Shown here: positions 48,272 through 58,021 of the stretch, in pieces
Numbering within the stretch: position 1 is the first letter of the stretch
How the letters are laid out: the number at the start of each line of letters is the position of its first letter
Assembly: GCF_900573885.1 (NCBI RefSeq)
Contig: NZ_UPSE01000601.1
Location: forward strand, 1-64,000
Origin: Pseudomonas viridiflava
GTDB taxonomy: Bacteria > Pseudomonadota > Gammaproteobacteria > Pseudomonadales > Pseudomonadaceae
Direction: 5' to 3'
DNA: 64,000 bases
Position numbers and translations under genes: made by a program
The notes under the pieces: model-generated
Told to the model about the DNA's origin: nothing
Database searches by the model: none
The model's input: only the letters and a program-made list of their open reading frames with translations

Positions 48272-51200
48272 ATGCAATGGATTTTCATGCTGGTCGGTCT
48301 GCTCATCGGCGTTTCGCTGGATGAGTCTATTACGGAAGGGTTACTCGGCGCCTCGCTGGGTTTTGCCATCGGCCTCTGGCTGCAACTGCGCAACCTGCAG
48401 CTGCGCAACGACGAGTTGCAAACCAAGCTGAGCGGTTTCGCCGAACGCTTCGAGCGCGGCACCCTCGCTGTCACTGCGCGCCTGACAAACCTGGAAGAGC
48501 GCGTCGCCGCCGGTACCTTCGCCCCTGTCGCCGAGCCACCGGCCACGGTAGCCGAAGCGCCCGCCTCCAGCAGCAGCAGCGTCGACGACCTGGATTTCAC
48601 CTTCGAATTCGATCCGCAGCCCGAGCCCGTTGCCGTGCCGACGAGCGAGCCCGGGCTTGTCTTCGAGCTTCCCCCGGAATTGCTGGCCGCGCCGCCTAGA
48701 GCAGTGGCCTCGGTCGCCGATCAGGTGCCGGTAGGCGACTGGGCCCGTGAGCCTGTGGCACCGGCAGCGCCGCCTCGTCAGCCGCCGACTCCCCGCGAAC
48801 CGAACCTGTTCGAGCGCGGCTTCAGCGCGGCGAAGAACTGGCTGTTTGGCGGCAACACCGTACTGCGCATCGGCGTGGTGCTGTTGTTTCTCGGGCTGGC
48901 TTTTCTGCTGCGCTACGCCACTGAAGGCATGGTGGTGCCGGTGCAGGTGCGTTATGCCGGTGTGGCCGCCAGCGCGGTGGCATTGCTGGCGCTGGGTTGG
49001 TGGCTGCGTCTGCGCAACCCGAACTACGCCTTGATGTTGCAGGGCACGGGTATCGCCGTGCTGTACCTGACGGTGTTCGCCGCGTTCCGCCTGCACCCGC
49101 TGCTCGACCCGAAAATGGCCCTGAGCCTGTTGGTGATCGTCACCGTTTGCTCGGCCATTCTGGCCGTCACCCAGAACGCCATGGCGCTGGCTGCGGTCGC
49201 TGCGCTGGGCGGCTTTGCGGCGCCGATCCTCACGTCTACCGGCAGCGGCAACCACGTCGCGTTGTTCTCGTATTTCATCCTGCTTAACAGCGGTATTTTC
49301 GCCATCGCCTGGTTCAAGGCGTGGCGCATGCTTAACCTGATCGGCTTTGTCGGCACCTTTGGCATCGGCTTCGCCTGGGGCATGCGTTCCTATACACCGG
49401 AGCTGCTGTGGAGCACCGAGCCGTTCCTGATTGTGTTCTTCCTGATGTACGTCGCCATCGGCCTGCTGTTTGCTCGCCGAAAACTGCGCGAGCACAGCGT
49501 CGGGCCGGAAGATGACAGCCGCGACGCACTGCTGACCTGGTCCCGTCGTCAGGGTGATTACGTCGACGGCACCATGCTGTTCGGCCCGCCACTGGTGGGC
49601 TTCGGCTTGCAGTTCGCGCTGGTGCACCACATTGAGTTCGCCGCCGCGTTCAGCGCGTCGGCCATGGGCTTGTTGTACATGCTCATCGCCCGCGTGCTGG
49701 TCGGGCGTGCGCCGGGTCGTGCCTTGCTGCTGGTGGAAACCTGCATGGCGCTGGGCGTGATCTTCGGCTCGCTCGCCATTCCGTTGGGCCTGGACGCCAG
49801 CTGGACGTCCGCTGCCTGGGCTGTCGAAGGCGCCGGCATCTACTGGTTGGGCCTGCGTCAGCAACGGCCACTGGCCCGAGCCTTCGCCTTGCTGCTGCAA
49901 CTGGGCGCGGCGCTGGCGTTTCTGGTGGACCTGCACATTGGCGTCACGTCGCTGCTCTACGGCTCGTGGTTGGGCGCATTGATGCTCGGTCTGGCGCTGT
50001 TGTTCAGCCATTACCAGTTACGCAAAGCCCCGGATGAGCACACCACCGAGCTGGAGCGCCGCTTTCTGCCCGTGCTGGCGGTGCTGGGCCTGACTTTCCT
50101 GTACCTGTTGGCGCCGCTTAACCTGCGCGCCGAAGCCACGGCCATCGTCTGGGCGCTGGCCGGCCTGGCCACCTTGTTTGTCGGCTTGCGCATTCGTGCG
50201 CGCAGCTTCCTGTTCTCCTCCTTTGGCGTGCAGCTGGTGGGCGGCGCCTTGTTCCTGCTGCAACTGCGCGGAGCGAGCGGCGACGACAGCGGCGTGTTCA
50301 GTGCCGGCTGGCGTGGCTTGGTGGTGGCTTCGTTGATTGGCCTGGCGCTGGTCGGCGGCATGCTGGTGGCGGCGCGCGACAAGGAAGTGCGTAACGACGC
50401 CGGCCTGATGCGCGGGCTGTCGCTGGTGCTGCTCGTCGGGCTGGTGTTTATCAACCTCGCCGTGCTGTTCGTGCTGCCTTGGCAAACCGCCAGCGCGGTG
50501 TGGGGCGGCAGTGGATTGCTGATTGTGTGGCTGAGCCTGCACCTGCAACAGCGTGCAAGCTTTGTGTTCGGTCTGCTGCTGCAAGCGTTGGGCGGTGTCG
50601 CGTTTCTCGCCGCCAGCCCGCTCTTGCTTGGCGAGCTGAGTGGTGAAGGTTTGCGGCCATTGGCCCATGCCGGCTTCTGGACGCCGGCCACCCTGGCGCT
50701 GGCCGCCATGGTTGGCGCCTGGCGGTTGATGCGCGCCGCCCGCAACGACGCCGATGCCATGGGCTCGCTGAGCCTGGAGCGGCTGTCGCAGTTGCTGCTG
50801 GTGTGGGGCGCCGGCTGGTGGGTGCTGGCCACCGTCAGCGAAGTGCTGCGTTTTGCCGAGCCGGCGTTGCAAGCGCCGATCTTGCTGATGGTGGCGGCCG
50901 CCAGCGTGGCGCTGTGGAGTTGGCTCGCCGCGCGGGAAAAATGGCAGGCGCTGGCGTTGCTGTGTCCGATGCTGGTACCGGCTGCCGGCGTGGTGTTGCT
51001 GTACATCTGGCACGACGCCTATCACCCGGCGGCACGCTTCGGCTGGCTGGCGTGGGGTCTGGTGTTCGCGGTGCACCTGTGGTCGCTGCGCCGTGTGGCC
51101 AGCTTGCTGCCGGCGAACGCATTGAGCGCTGCGCATGTATTGGGCTGCTGGCTGATTATCGGCGTGCTGGCGCTGGAGTTGCGTTACTTGCTGTACGTGC

Positions 51201-51928
51201 TGTCTGACCACTACAACGCCTGGCGCTGGTTGGGTTGGGCGGTGTTGCCAAGCATTTATCTGCTGGCCATGGCGTCGCCGCGCAACTGGCCGTGGCCGGT
51301 TCGCGCCTATGAGCGTGAGTACCGTCACCTGGCCGCGCTGCCGCTGGCTGTGCTGATGCTTGGCTGGTTCTGGCTGGCCAACATCGCCAGCGACGGCAAC
51401 GCCGAGCCGCTGCCCTACGTGCCGCTGATAAACCCGCTGGAGCTGGGCCTGCTGTTCGCCCTGTTTGGCGTCTGCCGCTGGCTGCATAACGCCTTGCCGC
51501 ACGTGCCCAACGGCGAACGCCTCGGTTGGCTGCCGCAGGTAGTGGCTGGCGCCTCGTTATTCGCCTTGTTCACCGCCCTGGTATTTCGCGCCGCGCACCA
51601 CTGGAGCGGCGTGCCGTATCAGCTGGATTTGCTGTTGGAATCGATGCTGGTGCAGGCGGGCTTGTCGATTGTCTGGACCCTCATCGCCCTGACGCTGATG
51701 ATTTTCGGCCATCTGCGCAGCCGCCGCGAAGTGTGGCTGGTGGGCGCCGCGTTGATTGCCGTGGTGGTCGCCAAGCTGTTCTTTGTCGAACTGGGCAACC
51801 GCGGCGGGCTGGAGCGCATCGTGTCGTTTATTGGTGTCGGCGTGCTGTTGCTGGTGGTCGGCTATTTCGCGCCGCTGCCGCCCCGGCATCCGGCTACTGA
51901 AACTGAAGAAGAGCAGGTCAGTTCATGA
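48272..51928 (+). CDS. Large polytopic membrane protein, DUF2339 family
   Basis: A 1218-residue inner-membrane protein. It starts with one hydrophobic segment (residues 2-38). A charged, coiled-coil-like and Pro/Glu-rich stretch follows (about 40-180). More than twenty membrane helices then continue to the C terminus (last helix ending about residue 1205). This layout is typical of DUF2339, a family with no settled biochemical role. It overlaps the DUF3999 gene by 4 bases, so the pair is translated together and probably forms an envelope complex. The codon use is GC-rich, like the neighbours. Confidence 0.87.
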   Translation: MQWIFMLVGLLIGVSLDESITEGLLGASLGFAIGLWLQLRNLQLRNDELQTKLSGFAERFERGTLAVTARLTNLEERVAAGTFAPVAEPPATVAEAPASSSSSVDDLDFTFEFDPQPEPVAVPTSEPGLVFELPPELLAAPPRAVASVADQVPVGDWAREPVAPAAPPRQPPTPREPNLFERGFSAAKNWLFGGNTVLRIGVVLLFLGLAFLLRYATEGMVVPVQVRYAGVAASAVALLALGWWLRLRNPNYALMLQGTGIAVLYLTVFAAFRLHPLLDPKMALSLLVIVTVCSAILAVTQNAMALAAVAALGGFAAPILTSTGSGNHVALFSYFILLNSGIFAIAWFKAWRMLNLIGFVGTFGIGFAWGMRSYTPELLWSTEPFLIVFFLMYVAIGLLFARRKLREHSVGPEDDSRDALLTWSRRQGDYVDGTMLFGPPLVGFGLQFALVHHIEFAAAFSASAMGLLYMLIARVLVGRAPGRALLLVETCMALGVIFGSLAIPLGLDASWTSAAWAVEGAGIYWLGLRQQRPLARAFALLLQLGAALAFLVDLHIGVTSLLYGSWLGALMLGLALLFSHYQLRKAPDEHTTELERRFLPVLAVLGLTFLYLLAPLNLRAEATAIVWALAGLATLFVGLRIRARSFLFSSFGVQLVGGALFLLQLRGASGDDSGVFSAGWRGLVVASLIGLALVGGMLVAARDKEVRNDAGLMRGLSLVLLVGLVFINLAVLFVLPWQTASAVWGGSGLLIVWLSLHLQQRASFVFGLLLQALGGVAFLAASPLLLGELSGEGLRPLAHAGFWTPATLALAAMVGAWRLMRAARNDADAMGSLSLERLSQLLLVWGAGWWVLATVSEVLRFAEPALQAPILLMVAAASVALWSWLAAREKWQALALLCPMLVPAAGVVLLYIWHDAYHPAARFGWLAWGLVFAVHLWSLRRVASLLPANALSAAHVLGCWLIIGVLALELRYLLYVLSDHYNAWRWLGWAVLPSIYLLAMASPRNWPWPVRAYEREYRHLAALPLAVLMLGWFWLANIASDGNAEPLPYVPLINPLELGLLFALFGVCRWLHNALPHVPNGERLGWLPQVVAGASLFALFTALVFRAAHHWSGVPYQLDLLLESMLVQAGLSIVWTLIALTLMIFGHLRSRREVWLVGAALIAVVVAKLFFVELGNRGGLERIVSFIGVGVLLLVVGYFAPLPPRHPATETEEEQVSS

Positions 51929-53307
51929 GTGCGTTGTTTTCTTTCGCGGCCATGCGCCGTGTGTTGGTGGGTGGTGCGATCACGCTGGCCTGCGCCGGCG
52001 CCTTCGCCGAACAGCCAGGCGACTACACAACCCAGGTTCCCCTGACCCTGAGTGGCGAGGGGCCGTGGTATCGGCTTGAAGTGCCCATGGCCTTGCGCCT
52101 GGCCACGCGCTTTGGCGATTTGCGGGATGTGCGCGTGTTCAACGCCGAAGGTCAGGCGCAAGCGTATGCGCTGACGTCCGGCAGCGCCGAGCGAAGTGAA
52201 ACCAATATTGCCACGGCGGTGAAATGGTTCCCGCTGTACAGCGCCGCTGATGCACCGGCCGGCGCGCCCAGCGTGCGGGTTCAGCGCACTACCGCTGGCA
52301 CCATTGTCGAAGTCGGGCCAGAAGCTGCGGCCGGCACTGGCGGTTCAAAGCAATTGCTGCGCGGCTGGTTGCTGGACGCCAGCGCCATCGATGCGCCGCT
52401 CAACAAGCTGAGCCTGGACTGGACTTCCGAGCAGGACGGTTTCCAGCGCTTCTCCATCGAAGCCAGCGACGACCTGCAAACCTGGACCCCTTGGGAAGAC
52501 GGTCAGATCGCCCGCCTGGCCTTTGCCGATGAACGCATCGAACAGCGCGACACCAGCTTGCCCGGCCAGCGCGCCCGCTACCTGCGCTTGCTCTGGCTGG
52601 CACCGGAGAAAGCCCCGGTGCTGATCAGCGCCGAACTGACCAGCACCACCCATAGCAGCGTGGTGGCGCCGATGTCGTGGTCCGACCCGCTGCCGACCAG
52701 CCAGGTTAAAGCGGACGAGTACACCCTCGACCTGCCGGTGCCGTTACCCCTCGAACTGCTGCGCGTGGAACTGGCGCAAGCCAACACCCTGGCGCCGGTG
52801 AGCGTCAGTACCCGGCGCGACAGCAAAGACAGTTGGCAGCCCCTGGCGCGCGGCCTGCTGTATCGGTTGCCGGAAAAGGGCAAAGACGTGATTCATGATG
52901 AGCTGCAACTGCCGGGGCAATGGGTGCAGCACCTGCGCTTGCAGGTCGACCCGCGCGGCGGCGGCATCGGCCAGGCTGCGCCCACCGTGCGTATCGGGCT
53001 GCGCTCGACGCAGATGGTGTTCCTTGCTCGCGGTACGCCGCCCTATGTGCTGGCGCTGGGCAATACGGCCGGCAAGGCCAACAACCTGCCGCTGACCACG
53101 TTGATTCCCGGCTATGACGACAAACGCCTGGCAGCGCTCGGCGTGGCCAAGGCAGGCACACCCGTGGCCGCACCGTCAGCCGCGCAGACGGCAAGCCCGG
53201 CGGCCGGTGTGGACTGGCAGCGTTACGGCTTGTGGGGCGTGTTGCTGGTGGGCGTGGCGCTACTGGTGGGCATGGCGTTGAGCTTGTTGAAGGCGCAGAA
53301 AAGGTGA
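51925..53307 (+). CDS. DUF3999 envelope protein
   Basis: A 460-residue protein with an N-terminal signal peptide (cleavage near GAFA, residue 28), a large beta-rich periplasmic region and one C-terminal membrane helix (about 435-455). It starts with an ATGA overlap on the DUF2339 stop. The two families occur together in many pseudomonads. An envelope carbohydrate or transport role is possible, but nothing in the sequence proves it. Confidence 0.85.
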   Translation: MSALFSFAAMRRVLVGGAITLACAGAFAEQPGDYTTQVPLTLSGEGPWYRLEVPMALRLATRFGDLRDVRVFNAEGQAQAYALTSGSAERSETNIATAVKWFPLYSAADAPAGAPSVRVQRTTAGTIVEVGPEAAAGTGGSKQLLRGWLLDASAIDAPLNKLSLDWTSEQDGFQRFSIEASDDLQTWTPWEDGQIARLAFADERIEQRDTSLPGQRARYLRLLWLAPEKAPVLISAELTSTTHSSVVAPMSWSDPLPTSQVKADEYTLDLPVPLPLELLRVELAQANTLAPVSVSTRRDSKDSWQPLARGLLYRLPEKGKDVIHDELQLPGQWVQHLRLQVDPRGGGIGQAAPTVRIGLRSTQMVFLARGTPPYVLALGNTAGKANNLPLTTLIPGYDDKRLAALGVAKAGTPVAAPSAAQTASPAAGVDWQRYGLWGVLLVGVALLVGMALSLLKAQKR

Positions 53308-53676
53308 CTGGTAGGTTGGGTTGAGCCAAAGCGAAGCCCAACGATACGGCGATGCGGGTTGCGCTGCTGCTCCCAATCAGGGCGCTTCGGCGAGGCACCG
53401 ACCTGTTCGGGAAAAGCGGTGATGCGACTCTATGCGTATCGTTGGGCTTCGCTGGCGCTCACCGAACGCGGAACGACCCAACCTACGACCTCCACGCGGT
53501 CCGTATACGATCCATCACCCCCCACCTACGTTTTTCACATGAGATGGCGTATCGTTGCGCGTTCGCTTCAATACTGGCATTGGGCCTTCTGACTGGGCCG
53601 ATGCACCTTTCTAGACAATTACCGCAGATGGCTCCCCGGTTACCGGCGCGGGCCGTTTGACTGCAGGTGTAGGGCG
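53308..53676. other. Intergenic region with repeat element
   Basis: This 369-base gap holds the inverted-repeat element at 53311-53486. The remaining 190 bases before the GGDEF gene show no open frame of gene quality and no clear promoter. Short frames across it have no recognisable features. Confidence 0.7.
53311..53486. repeat. GTAGGTTGGGT...GCGAAGCCCA inverted repeat
   Basis: The left end is GTAGGTTGGGTTGAGC, then GCGAAGCCCAACGATACG. The right end (53434-53486) carries the inverted equivalents CGTATCGTTGGGCTTCGC and GACCCAACCTAC. A third single motif lies at 58022-58050. It is a dispersed non-coding repeat of the type common in proteobacteria. Confidence 0.75.
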
Positions 53677-55332
53677 ATGGGGCTTTGCAGCAATTCCAAT
53701 TGGGCGCTGAGCATGCCGGTGGTGTTTACCTTAGTGGTATGCCTGGGCGTGATCATGCTTGCCCATTGGGTGACCCGCCAACGCAGCTTCCCCGGCCGCG
53801 ACAGTTTCTTCCTCCTGCACATGGCCAGCCTTTGGTGGCTGCTGGCTGCCAGCCTTGAACTGGCCGCACAGGGCAGTGAGTGCAAGCAGTTCTGGGCCAG
53901 CATGGCCTGGCCGGGCATCGTCGGCTTGCCCACGTTCTGGGCCGTGTTTCTCTGGCAATACGTCAACAGTGAACGCCAGCCGCTGCCGCTGAGTCAGGTG
54001 GCGGTGTTCGCCGTGGTGCCGGTGGTGGTCTGGGCGCTGGCGCTGAGCAACCCCTGGCACGGCCTGTTCTATACGCCCGAAACCGGCCCGGCATCCGACA
54101 TCCCTGGCGCGCCGATCCTTTACCGCCACGGGCCGCTTTTCTACGCCACGGCGATCTACGAATACGCGTTCGTACTGTTTTGTCTGGCCGTCGTGATCAA
54201 GGCAGCGGTCGCCAGCACTGGCGTGCATCGCCGCCATTACCTGGCGTTTGTGCTGGTCACGCTGTTGCCGTGGGGCGCCAACCTTTCCTATGTGTTCTGG
54301 GACGTGCAGCTGTTTGGCTTCGACCCCACCCCATTCTGTTTTGCCTTCACCTTGCTGGCGTTTTCCTGGCTGATCGTGGGCGTGCGGCTGTTCGATCTGC
54401 TGCCGGTGGCGCGGCACTTGTTGCTTGAAGAATTGCTGGACCCGGTACTGGTTGTGGACACCCAGCGCCGCGTGCTCGAAGCCAATCCGGCAGCCTGTCG
54501 TCTGGCGAATCAGAGCGAATCCTGGCAGGGCGTGCCGCTGGAAGACTGGCCGGTGTACGGCGCCGCGCTGCAGACGCTGCTCAATCAGCCGCTGGGCGCC
54601 AATGGCGACCGGCTGCTGACGCTGGAAAACCCGGCTCGCCACTTCGAAGTGTCGTGCCGCGTTATCGAGCGCGCCACGCGCACCAGTTCGTCGGTGCTGG
54701 GGCAGATGCTTTACCTGCGCGACGTGACCCAGCGCCATGTCAGCGAATGCAAATTGGCCGAAGCGCTGGCCGTCAGCGAAGACCGCCTGCGCACCATTTC
54801 CAGCCTGCACGAGCGCTTGCAGGAACAGGCCCTGCGTGACCCGCTGACCGGCCTGTACAACCGCCGGTATCTGGAAGAATTCTTCGACCGCGAACTGGCC
54901 CGCGCCCAGCGCGAGCAAAAACCACTGGCCCTGGCGCTGATCGACCTCGATCACTTCAAAGCGCTGAACGATGCCCATGGCCACTTGGTGGGTGACGATG
55001 TGCTGGTGCTCGTGGCGCAATTACTCACAGATGCACTGCGCAGTACCGATGCGGTTTTTCGTATCGGTGGCGAAGAGTTTCTGCTGATTCTTCCGGGCGT
55101 TGCGCCGGAGGAAGCGCGCCAGCGCGTTGAGGCCATTTGCATGCAGCTGGCGACCACTCAAGTGGCCACGCGCAACGGTCCGCAAGCCGTCACGCTGTCC
55201 GCCGGAATGGCGTTCTGGCCGGCACAGGGCGAGTTCCTTGACGACCTGCTGCAAATCGCTGACAAAGCGCTCTACCACGCCAAACGCAGCGGTCGCAATC
55301 AGGTTTGTGGCATGGATAGTGCGTCGCTGTAG
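53677..55332 (+). CDS. Membrane-bound diguanylate cyclase (7TM-PAS-GGDEF)
   Basis: The enzyme should make cyclic di-GMP from GTP. The 551-residue protein has about seven N-terminal membrane helices (residues 10-235, histidine-kinase-type 7TM sensor), a PAS-like segment (about 250-350) and a C-terminal GGDEF domain (about 380-545). The active site is GGEEF, intact, and the product-inhibition motif RSTD lies exactly 5 residues before it, so feedback inhibition is expected. Preferred start 53677. A GTG/ATG slightly downstream (about 53713) is possible. The signal it senses is unknown. Confidence 0.93.
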   Translation: MGLCSNSNWALSMPVVFTLVVCLGVIMLAHWVTRQRSFPGRDSFFLLHMASLWWLLAASLELAAQGSECKQFWASMAWPGIVGLPTFWAVFLWQYVNSERQPLPLSQVAVFAVVPVVVWALALSNPWHGLFYTPETGPASDIPGAPILYRHGPLFYATAIYEYAFVLFCLAVVIKAAVASTGVHRRHYLAFVLVTLLPWGANLSYVFWDVQLFGFDPTPFCFAFTLLAFSWLIVGVRLFDLLPVARHLLLEELLDPVLVVDTQRRVLEANPAACRLANQSESWQGVPLEDWPVYGAALQTLLNQPLGANGDRLLTLENPARHFEVSCRVIERATRTSSSVLGQMLYLRDVTQRHVSECKLAEALAVSEDRLRTISSLHERLQEQALRDPLTGLYNRRYLEEFFDRELARAQREQKPLALALIDLDHFKALNDAHGHLVGDDVLVLVAQLLTDALRSTDAVFRIGGEEFLLILPGVAPEEARQRVEAICMQLATTQVATRNGPQAVTLSAGMAFWPAQGEFLDDLLQIADKALYHAKRSGRNQVCGMDSASL

Positions 55333-55445
55333 GCGTTGTCCTAGGCATGTACTGAACTCTCCTGATAGCCCCTGGGTCTGACAGGAGGAATTGCTGACAG
55401 ACTCGCGCTAAACTGCGCGGGATTTCAAACCCTTTGGAGCCTTCC

Positions 55446-56456
55446 ATGTCCCGCGTTACCCTCAGCCGCTACTTGATCGAGCAGACCCGAAGCAACAACA
55501 CTCCCGCCGATCTGCGCTTCCTGATCGAAGTGGTCGCGCGTGCCTGCAAAGAGATCAGCCACGCGGTATCCAAAGGCGCCCTGGGTGGCGTATTGGGCAG
55601 CATGGGCACCGAAAACGTGCAGGGTGAAGTGCAGAAGAAACTCGACGTCATTTCCAACGAGATTCTGCTCGAAGCCAATGAATGGGGCGGCCACTTGGCC
55701 GGTATGGCGTCCGAAGAAATGGACAACGCCTATCAGATCCCCGGCAAATACCCGAAAGGCGCCTACCTGTTGGTATTCGACCCGTTGGATGGCTCCTCCA
55801 ACATCGACGTCAACGTCTCGGTTGGCACCATCTTCTCGGTGCTGCGTTGCCCGGACCAATACCTGAGCCAGAACGACAGCCTCGACGAGCAGGCTTTCCT
55901 GCAACCCGGCACCAAACAAGTGTGCGCCGGCTACGCCATTTACGGCCCGCAGACCATGCTGGTGCTGACGCTCGGCAACGGCGTCAAAGGCTTCACCCTG
56001 GACCGCGAACTGGGCAGCTTCGTGCTCACCCACGACGATATTCGCATTCCGGAAACCACCGCTGAATTCGCCATCAACATGTCCAACTCGCGCCACTGGG
56101 AAGCCCCGGTCAGCCGCTACGTGGGCGAACTGTTGGCCGGTGAAGAAGGCCCGCTGGGCAAGAACTACAACATGCGCTGGGTAGCGGCGATGGTGGCTGA
56201 TGTGCACCGCATCCTCACACGCGGCGGTCTGTTCATGTACCCACGTGATTCGCGCGAGCCGAGCAAGCCCGGCAAGCTGCGTCTGATGTACGAAGCCAAC
56301 CCGATGTCCTTTATCGTCGAGCAGGCCGGTGGCGTTTCCACCAATGGCCTGGAACGCATTCTCGACATTCAGCCGACTTCTCTGCACCAGCGCGTAGCGG
56401 TGTACCTGGGCTCGAAAGAAGAAGTCGAGCGCGTCACTGCTTACCATCAGGGTTAA
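55446..56456 (+). CDS. fbp: Fructose-1,6-bisphosphatase class I
   Basis: Fbp hydrolyses fructose 1,6-bisphosphate in gluconeogenesis. The 336-residue protein starts MSRVTLSRYLIEQ and has the metal and phosphate motif FDPLDGSSNIDVNVSVGTIF. It has MFMYPRDSREPSKPGKLRLM and the conserved EQAGG near its C terminus. GGAG lies about 8 bases before the ATG. The next gene begins 3 bases later. Confidence 0.97.
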   Translation: MSRVTLSRYLIEQTRSNNTPADLRFLIEVVARACKEISHAVSKGALGGVLGSMGTENVQGEVQKKLDVISNEILLEANEWGGHLAGMASEEMDNAYQIPGKYPKGAYLLVFDPLDGSSNIDVNVSVGTIFSVLRCPDQYLSQNDSLDEQAFLQPGTKQVCAGYAIYGPQTMLVLTLGNGVKGFTLDRELGSFVLTHDDIRIPETTAEFAINMSNSRHWEAPVSRYVGELLAGEEGPLGKNYNMRWVAAMVADVHRILTRGGLFMYPRDSREPSKPGKLRLMYEANPMSFIVEQAGGVSTNGLERILDIQPTSLHQRVAVYLGSKEEVERVTAYHQG

Positions 56457-56459
56457 GCC

Positions 56460-57062
56460 GTGAGCGCCCCTTGGCAGCCGTTGCTGGACTGGTGGTTTGG
56501 TTCGGGTGAAACGGCGGCCGAGGTCGCCGAGTTGCAGAATCGCCTGTGGTTCGGCAAGCACGCCGCCCAGGACGAATACGCCCGCGAACAGTTTTCGCCG
56601 CTGGTGCGCCAAGCACTGGCGGGAGAATTGGAAGGCTGGACGGAAACCGCCGAGGGCTGGCTTGCGCTGATTCTGCTGCTCGACCAACTCCCGCGCATGA
56701 TTTACCGCGATAGCCCATTCGCCTATTCAGGCGATGCGCGTGCTCAGCAATTGGTGGCCCGTGGTCTGGCCGCTGGTTGGGATCAAGCACTGGCGCCCGT
56801 GGAACAACTCTTCGTATTCCTGGTGCTCGAGCACACCGAAAACCTCGCCGCCCAAGACTTGTCTGTCGAATGCTTCGCTGCCTTGCTTGAGCAAGTGGAC
56901 GCGGATGAGCGTGCGTACTTCGAGAACACCCTTGATCACGCTCGCCGGCATCAACAGGTGATCGCTCGGTTCGGTCGTTTTCCCCATCGAAATCAGGCAC
57001 TTGGTCGTGACAGTACGGCGGAGGAAATTTCCTATCTGAAGGAACCGGGTTCCGGCTTCTGA
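56460..57062 (+). CDS. DUF924 family protein
   Basis: A 200-residue cytoplasmic, mostly helical protein starting at GTG (56460), 3 bases after the fbp stop. Family features are WWFGSGE near the N terminus, LALILLLDQLPRMIYRDSPF with the conserved DQ-PR-IYR pattern, and LVLEHTENLAAQ. The family has a TPR-like fold and no known reaction. Co-transcription with fbp is likely. Confidence 0.88.
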   Translation: MSAPWQPLLDWWFGSGETAAEVAELQNRLWFGKHAAQDEYAREQFSPLVRQALAGELEGWTETAEGWLALILLLDQLPRMIYRDSPFAYSGDARAQQLVARGLAAGWDQALAPVEQLFVFLVLEHTENLAAQDLSVECFAALLEQVDADERAYFENTLDHARRHQQVIARFGRFPHRNQALGRDSTAEEISYLKEPGSGF

Positions 57063-57121
57063 CGTCAAACCAGGCAGTTGCCCGTCGCCTGCCTCTCTCT
57101 TTCCTGCCTTGGAGTTCTTCC

Positions 57122-57376
57122 ATGACCCTGCGTCACTTCCTGCTCTTGTCGGCCTGCGTGTTGATCACCGCGTGCAGCAAGATCAACCAGGACAACTACT
57201 CGAAAATTCAGGTCGGCATGAACAAGGTCGAGGTTGAAGATCTGCTCGGCTCACCCTCCGATTGCTCCGGCGCGCTGGGGTTGTCCAGCTGCACGTGGGG
57301 CGATGAAAAACGCTACATCAGCATTCAATACGCCGGCGACAAAGTCGTGGTGTTCGCAGGCCATGGTCTGAAATAA
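57122..57376 (+). CDS. Small BamE/OmlA-like lipoprotein
   Basis: An 84-residue protein with a lipoprotein signal ending LITAC (Cys18). The mature part, YSKIQVGMNKVEVEDLLGSP followed by CTWGD, is typical of the SmpA/OmlA (BamE-like) superfold. It is shorter than BamE itself and is unlikely to be the core assembly factor. GGAG precedes the ATG. It may be co-transcribed with the lipocalin gene 13 bases downstream. Confidence 0.83.
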   Translation: MTLRHFLLLSACVLITACSKINQDNYSKIQVGMNKVEVEDLLGSPSDCSGALGLSSCTWGDEKRYISIQYAGDKVVVFAGHGLK

Positions 57377-57389
57377 AAGGAGCTCGCTT

Positions 57390-57947
57390 ATGCGTTTGCG
57401 TCTGACATTACTCGCCGCTTTGCTGCTGAGCGGTTGCGCCAATTCCGGCACCGGCCCGGTGCCGCCGAAAACGGTCGATAAAGTTGACCTCGAACGCTAC
57501 CAGGGCACCTGGTACGAAGCGGCGCGCTTGCCCATGTTCTTCCAGCGCGACTGCGCGCAATCCGAAGCGCACTACACCTTGCAAGCCGACGGAAAAGTGG
57601 GCGTGCTCAACCGCTGCCGCACTCTCGAAGGCAAATGGCAGGAAGCCAAGGGCGAGGCGGTGCCGCAAGTCGAAGGCAAGACCGACAAGCTCTGGGTGAC
57701 CTTCGATAACTGGGTCAGTGATGTGCTGCCCGGCGTTACCAAGGGCCAGTACTGGGTGCTGTACCTGGACGACGACTACGAGACCGCCATGGTCGGCAGC
57801 CCGGACCACGAATACCTGTGGCTGCTGTCGCGTACACCTGGGTTGAAACCCGGCATGCGCGACAAGCTGCTCGAAGTCGCCAAAGGCCAAGGTTACGAAA
57901 CCGGCAAACTGATCTGGCGCACGCCGGATGGGTCGATCAAGAAGTAG
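57390..57947 (+). CDS. blc: Bacterial lipocalin Blc
   Basis: An outer-membrane lipocalin that probably binds lysophospholipids or fatty acids. The 185-residue protein has a lipobox (LLSGC, Cys16), the lipocalin signature YQGTWYEAARLPMFFQRDC near residues 35-55, and the later TDKLWVTFDNW and GQYWVLYLDDDYETAMVGSP. The ribosome site AAAGGAG precedes the ATG. Confidence 0.93.
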   Translation: MRLRLTLLAALLLSGCANSGTGPVPPKTVDKVDLERYQGTWYEAARLPMFFQRDCAQSEAHYTLQADGKVGVLNRCRTLEGKWQEAKGEAVPQVEGKTDKLWVTFDNWVSDVLPGVTKGQYWVLYLDDDYETAMVGSPDHEYLWLLSRTPGLKPGMRDKLLEVAKGQGYETGKLIWRTPDGSIKK

Positions 57948-58021
57948 TCGGTGGTGACGGGGCGGCGAACCCCAAGCGGTTCGCCGGCAGACCTGCACGC
58001 GGAGCCCGTTGGGCTCCCGGG

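Noticed and set aside
49997..51502. Long glutamine/histidine-rich frames antisense to the DUF2339 gene
   Set aside because: Composition is the reverse complement of a Leu/Ala-rich membrane protein; no start or domain evidence.
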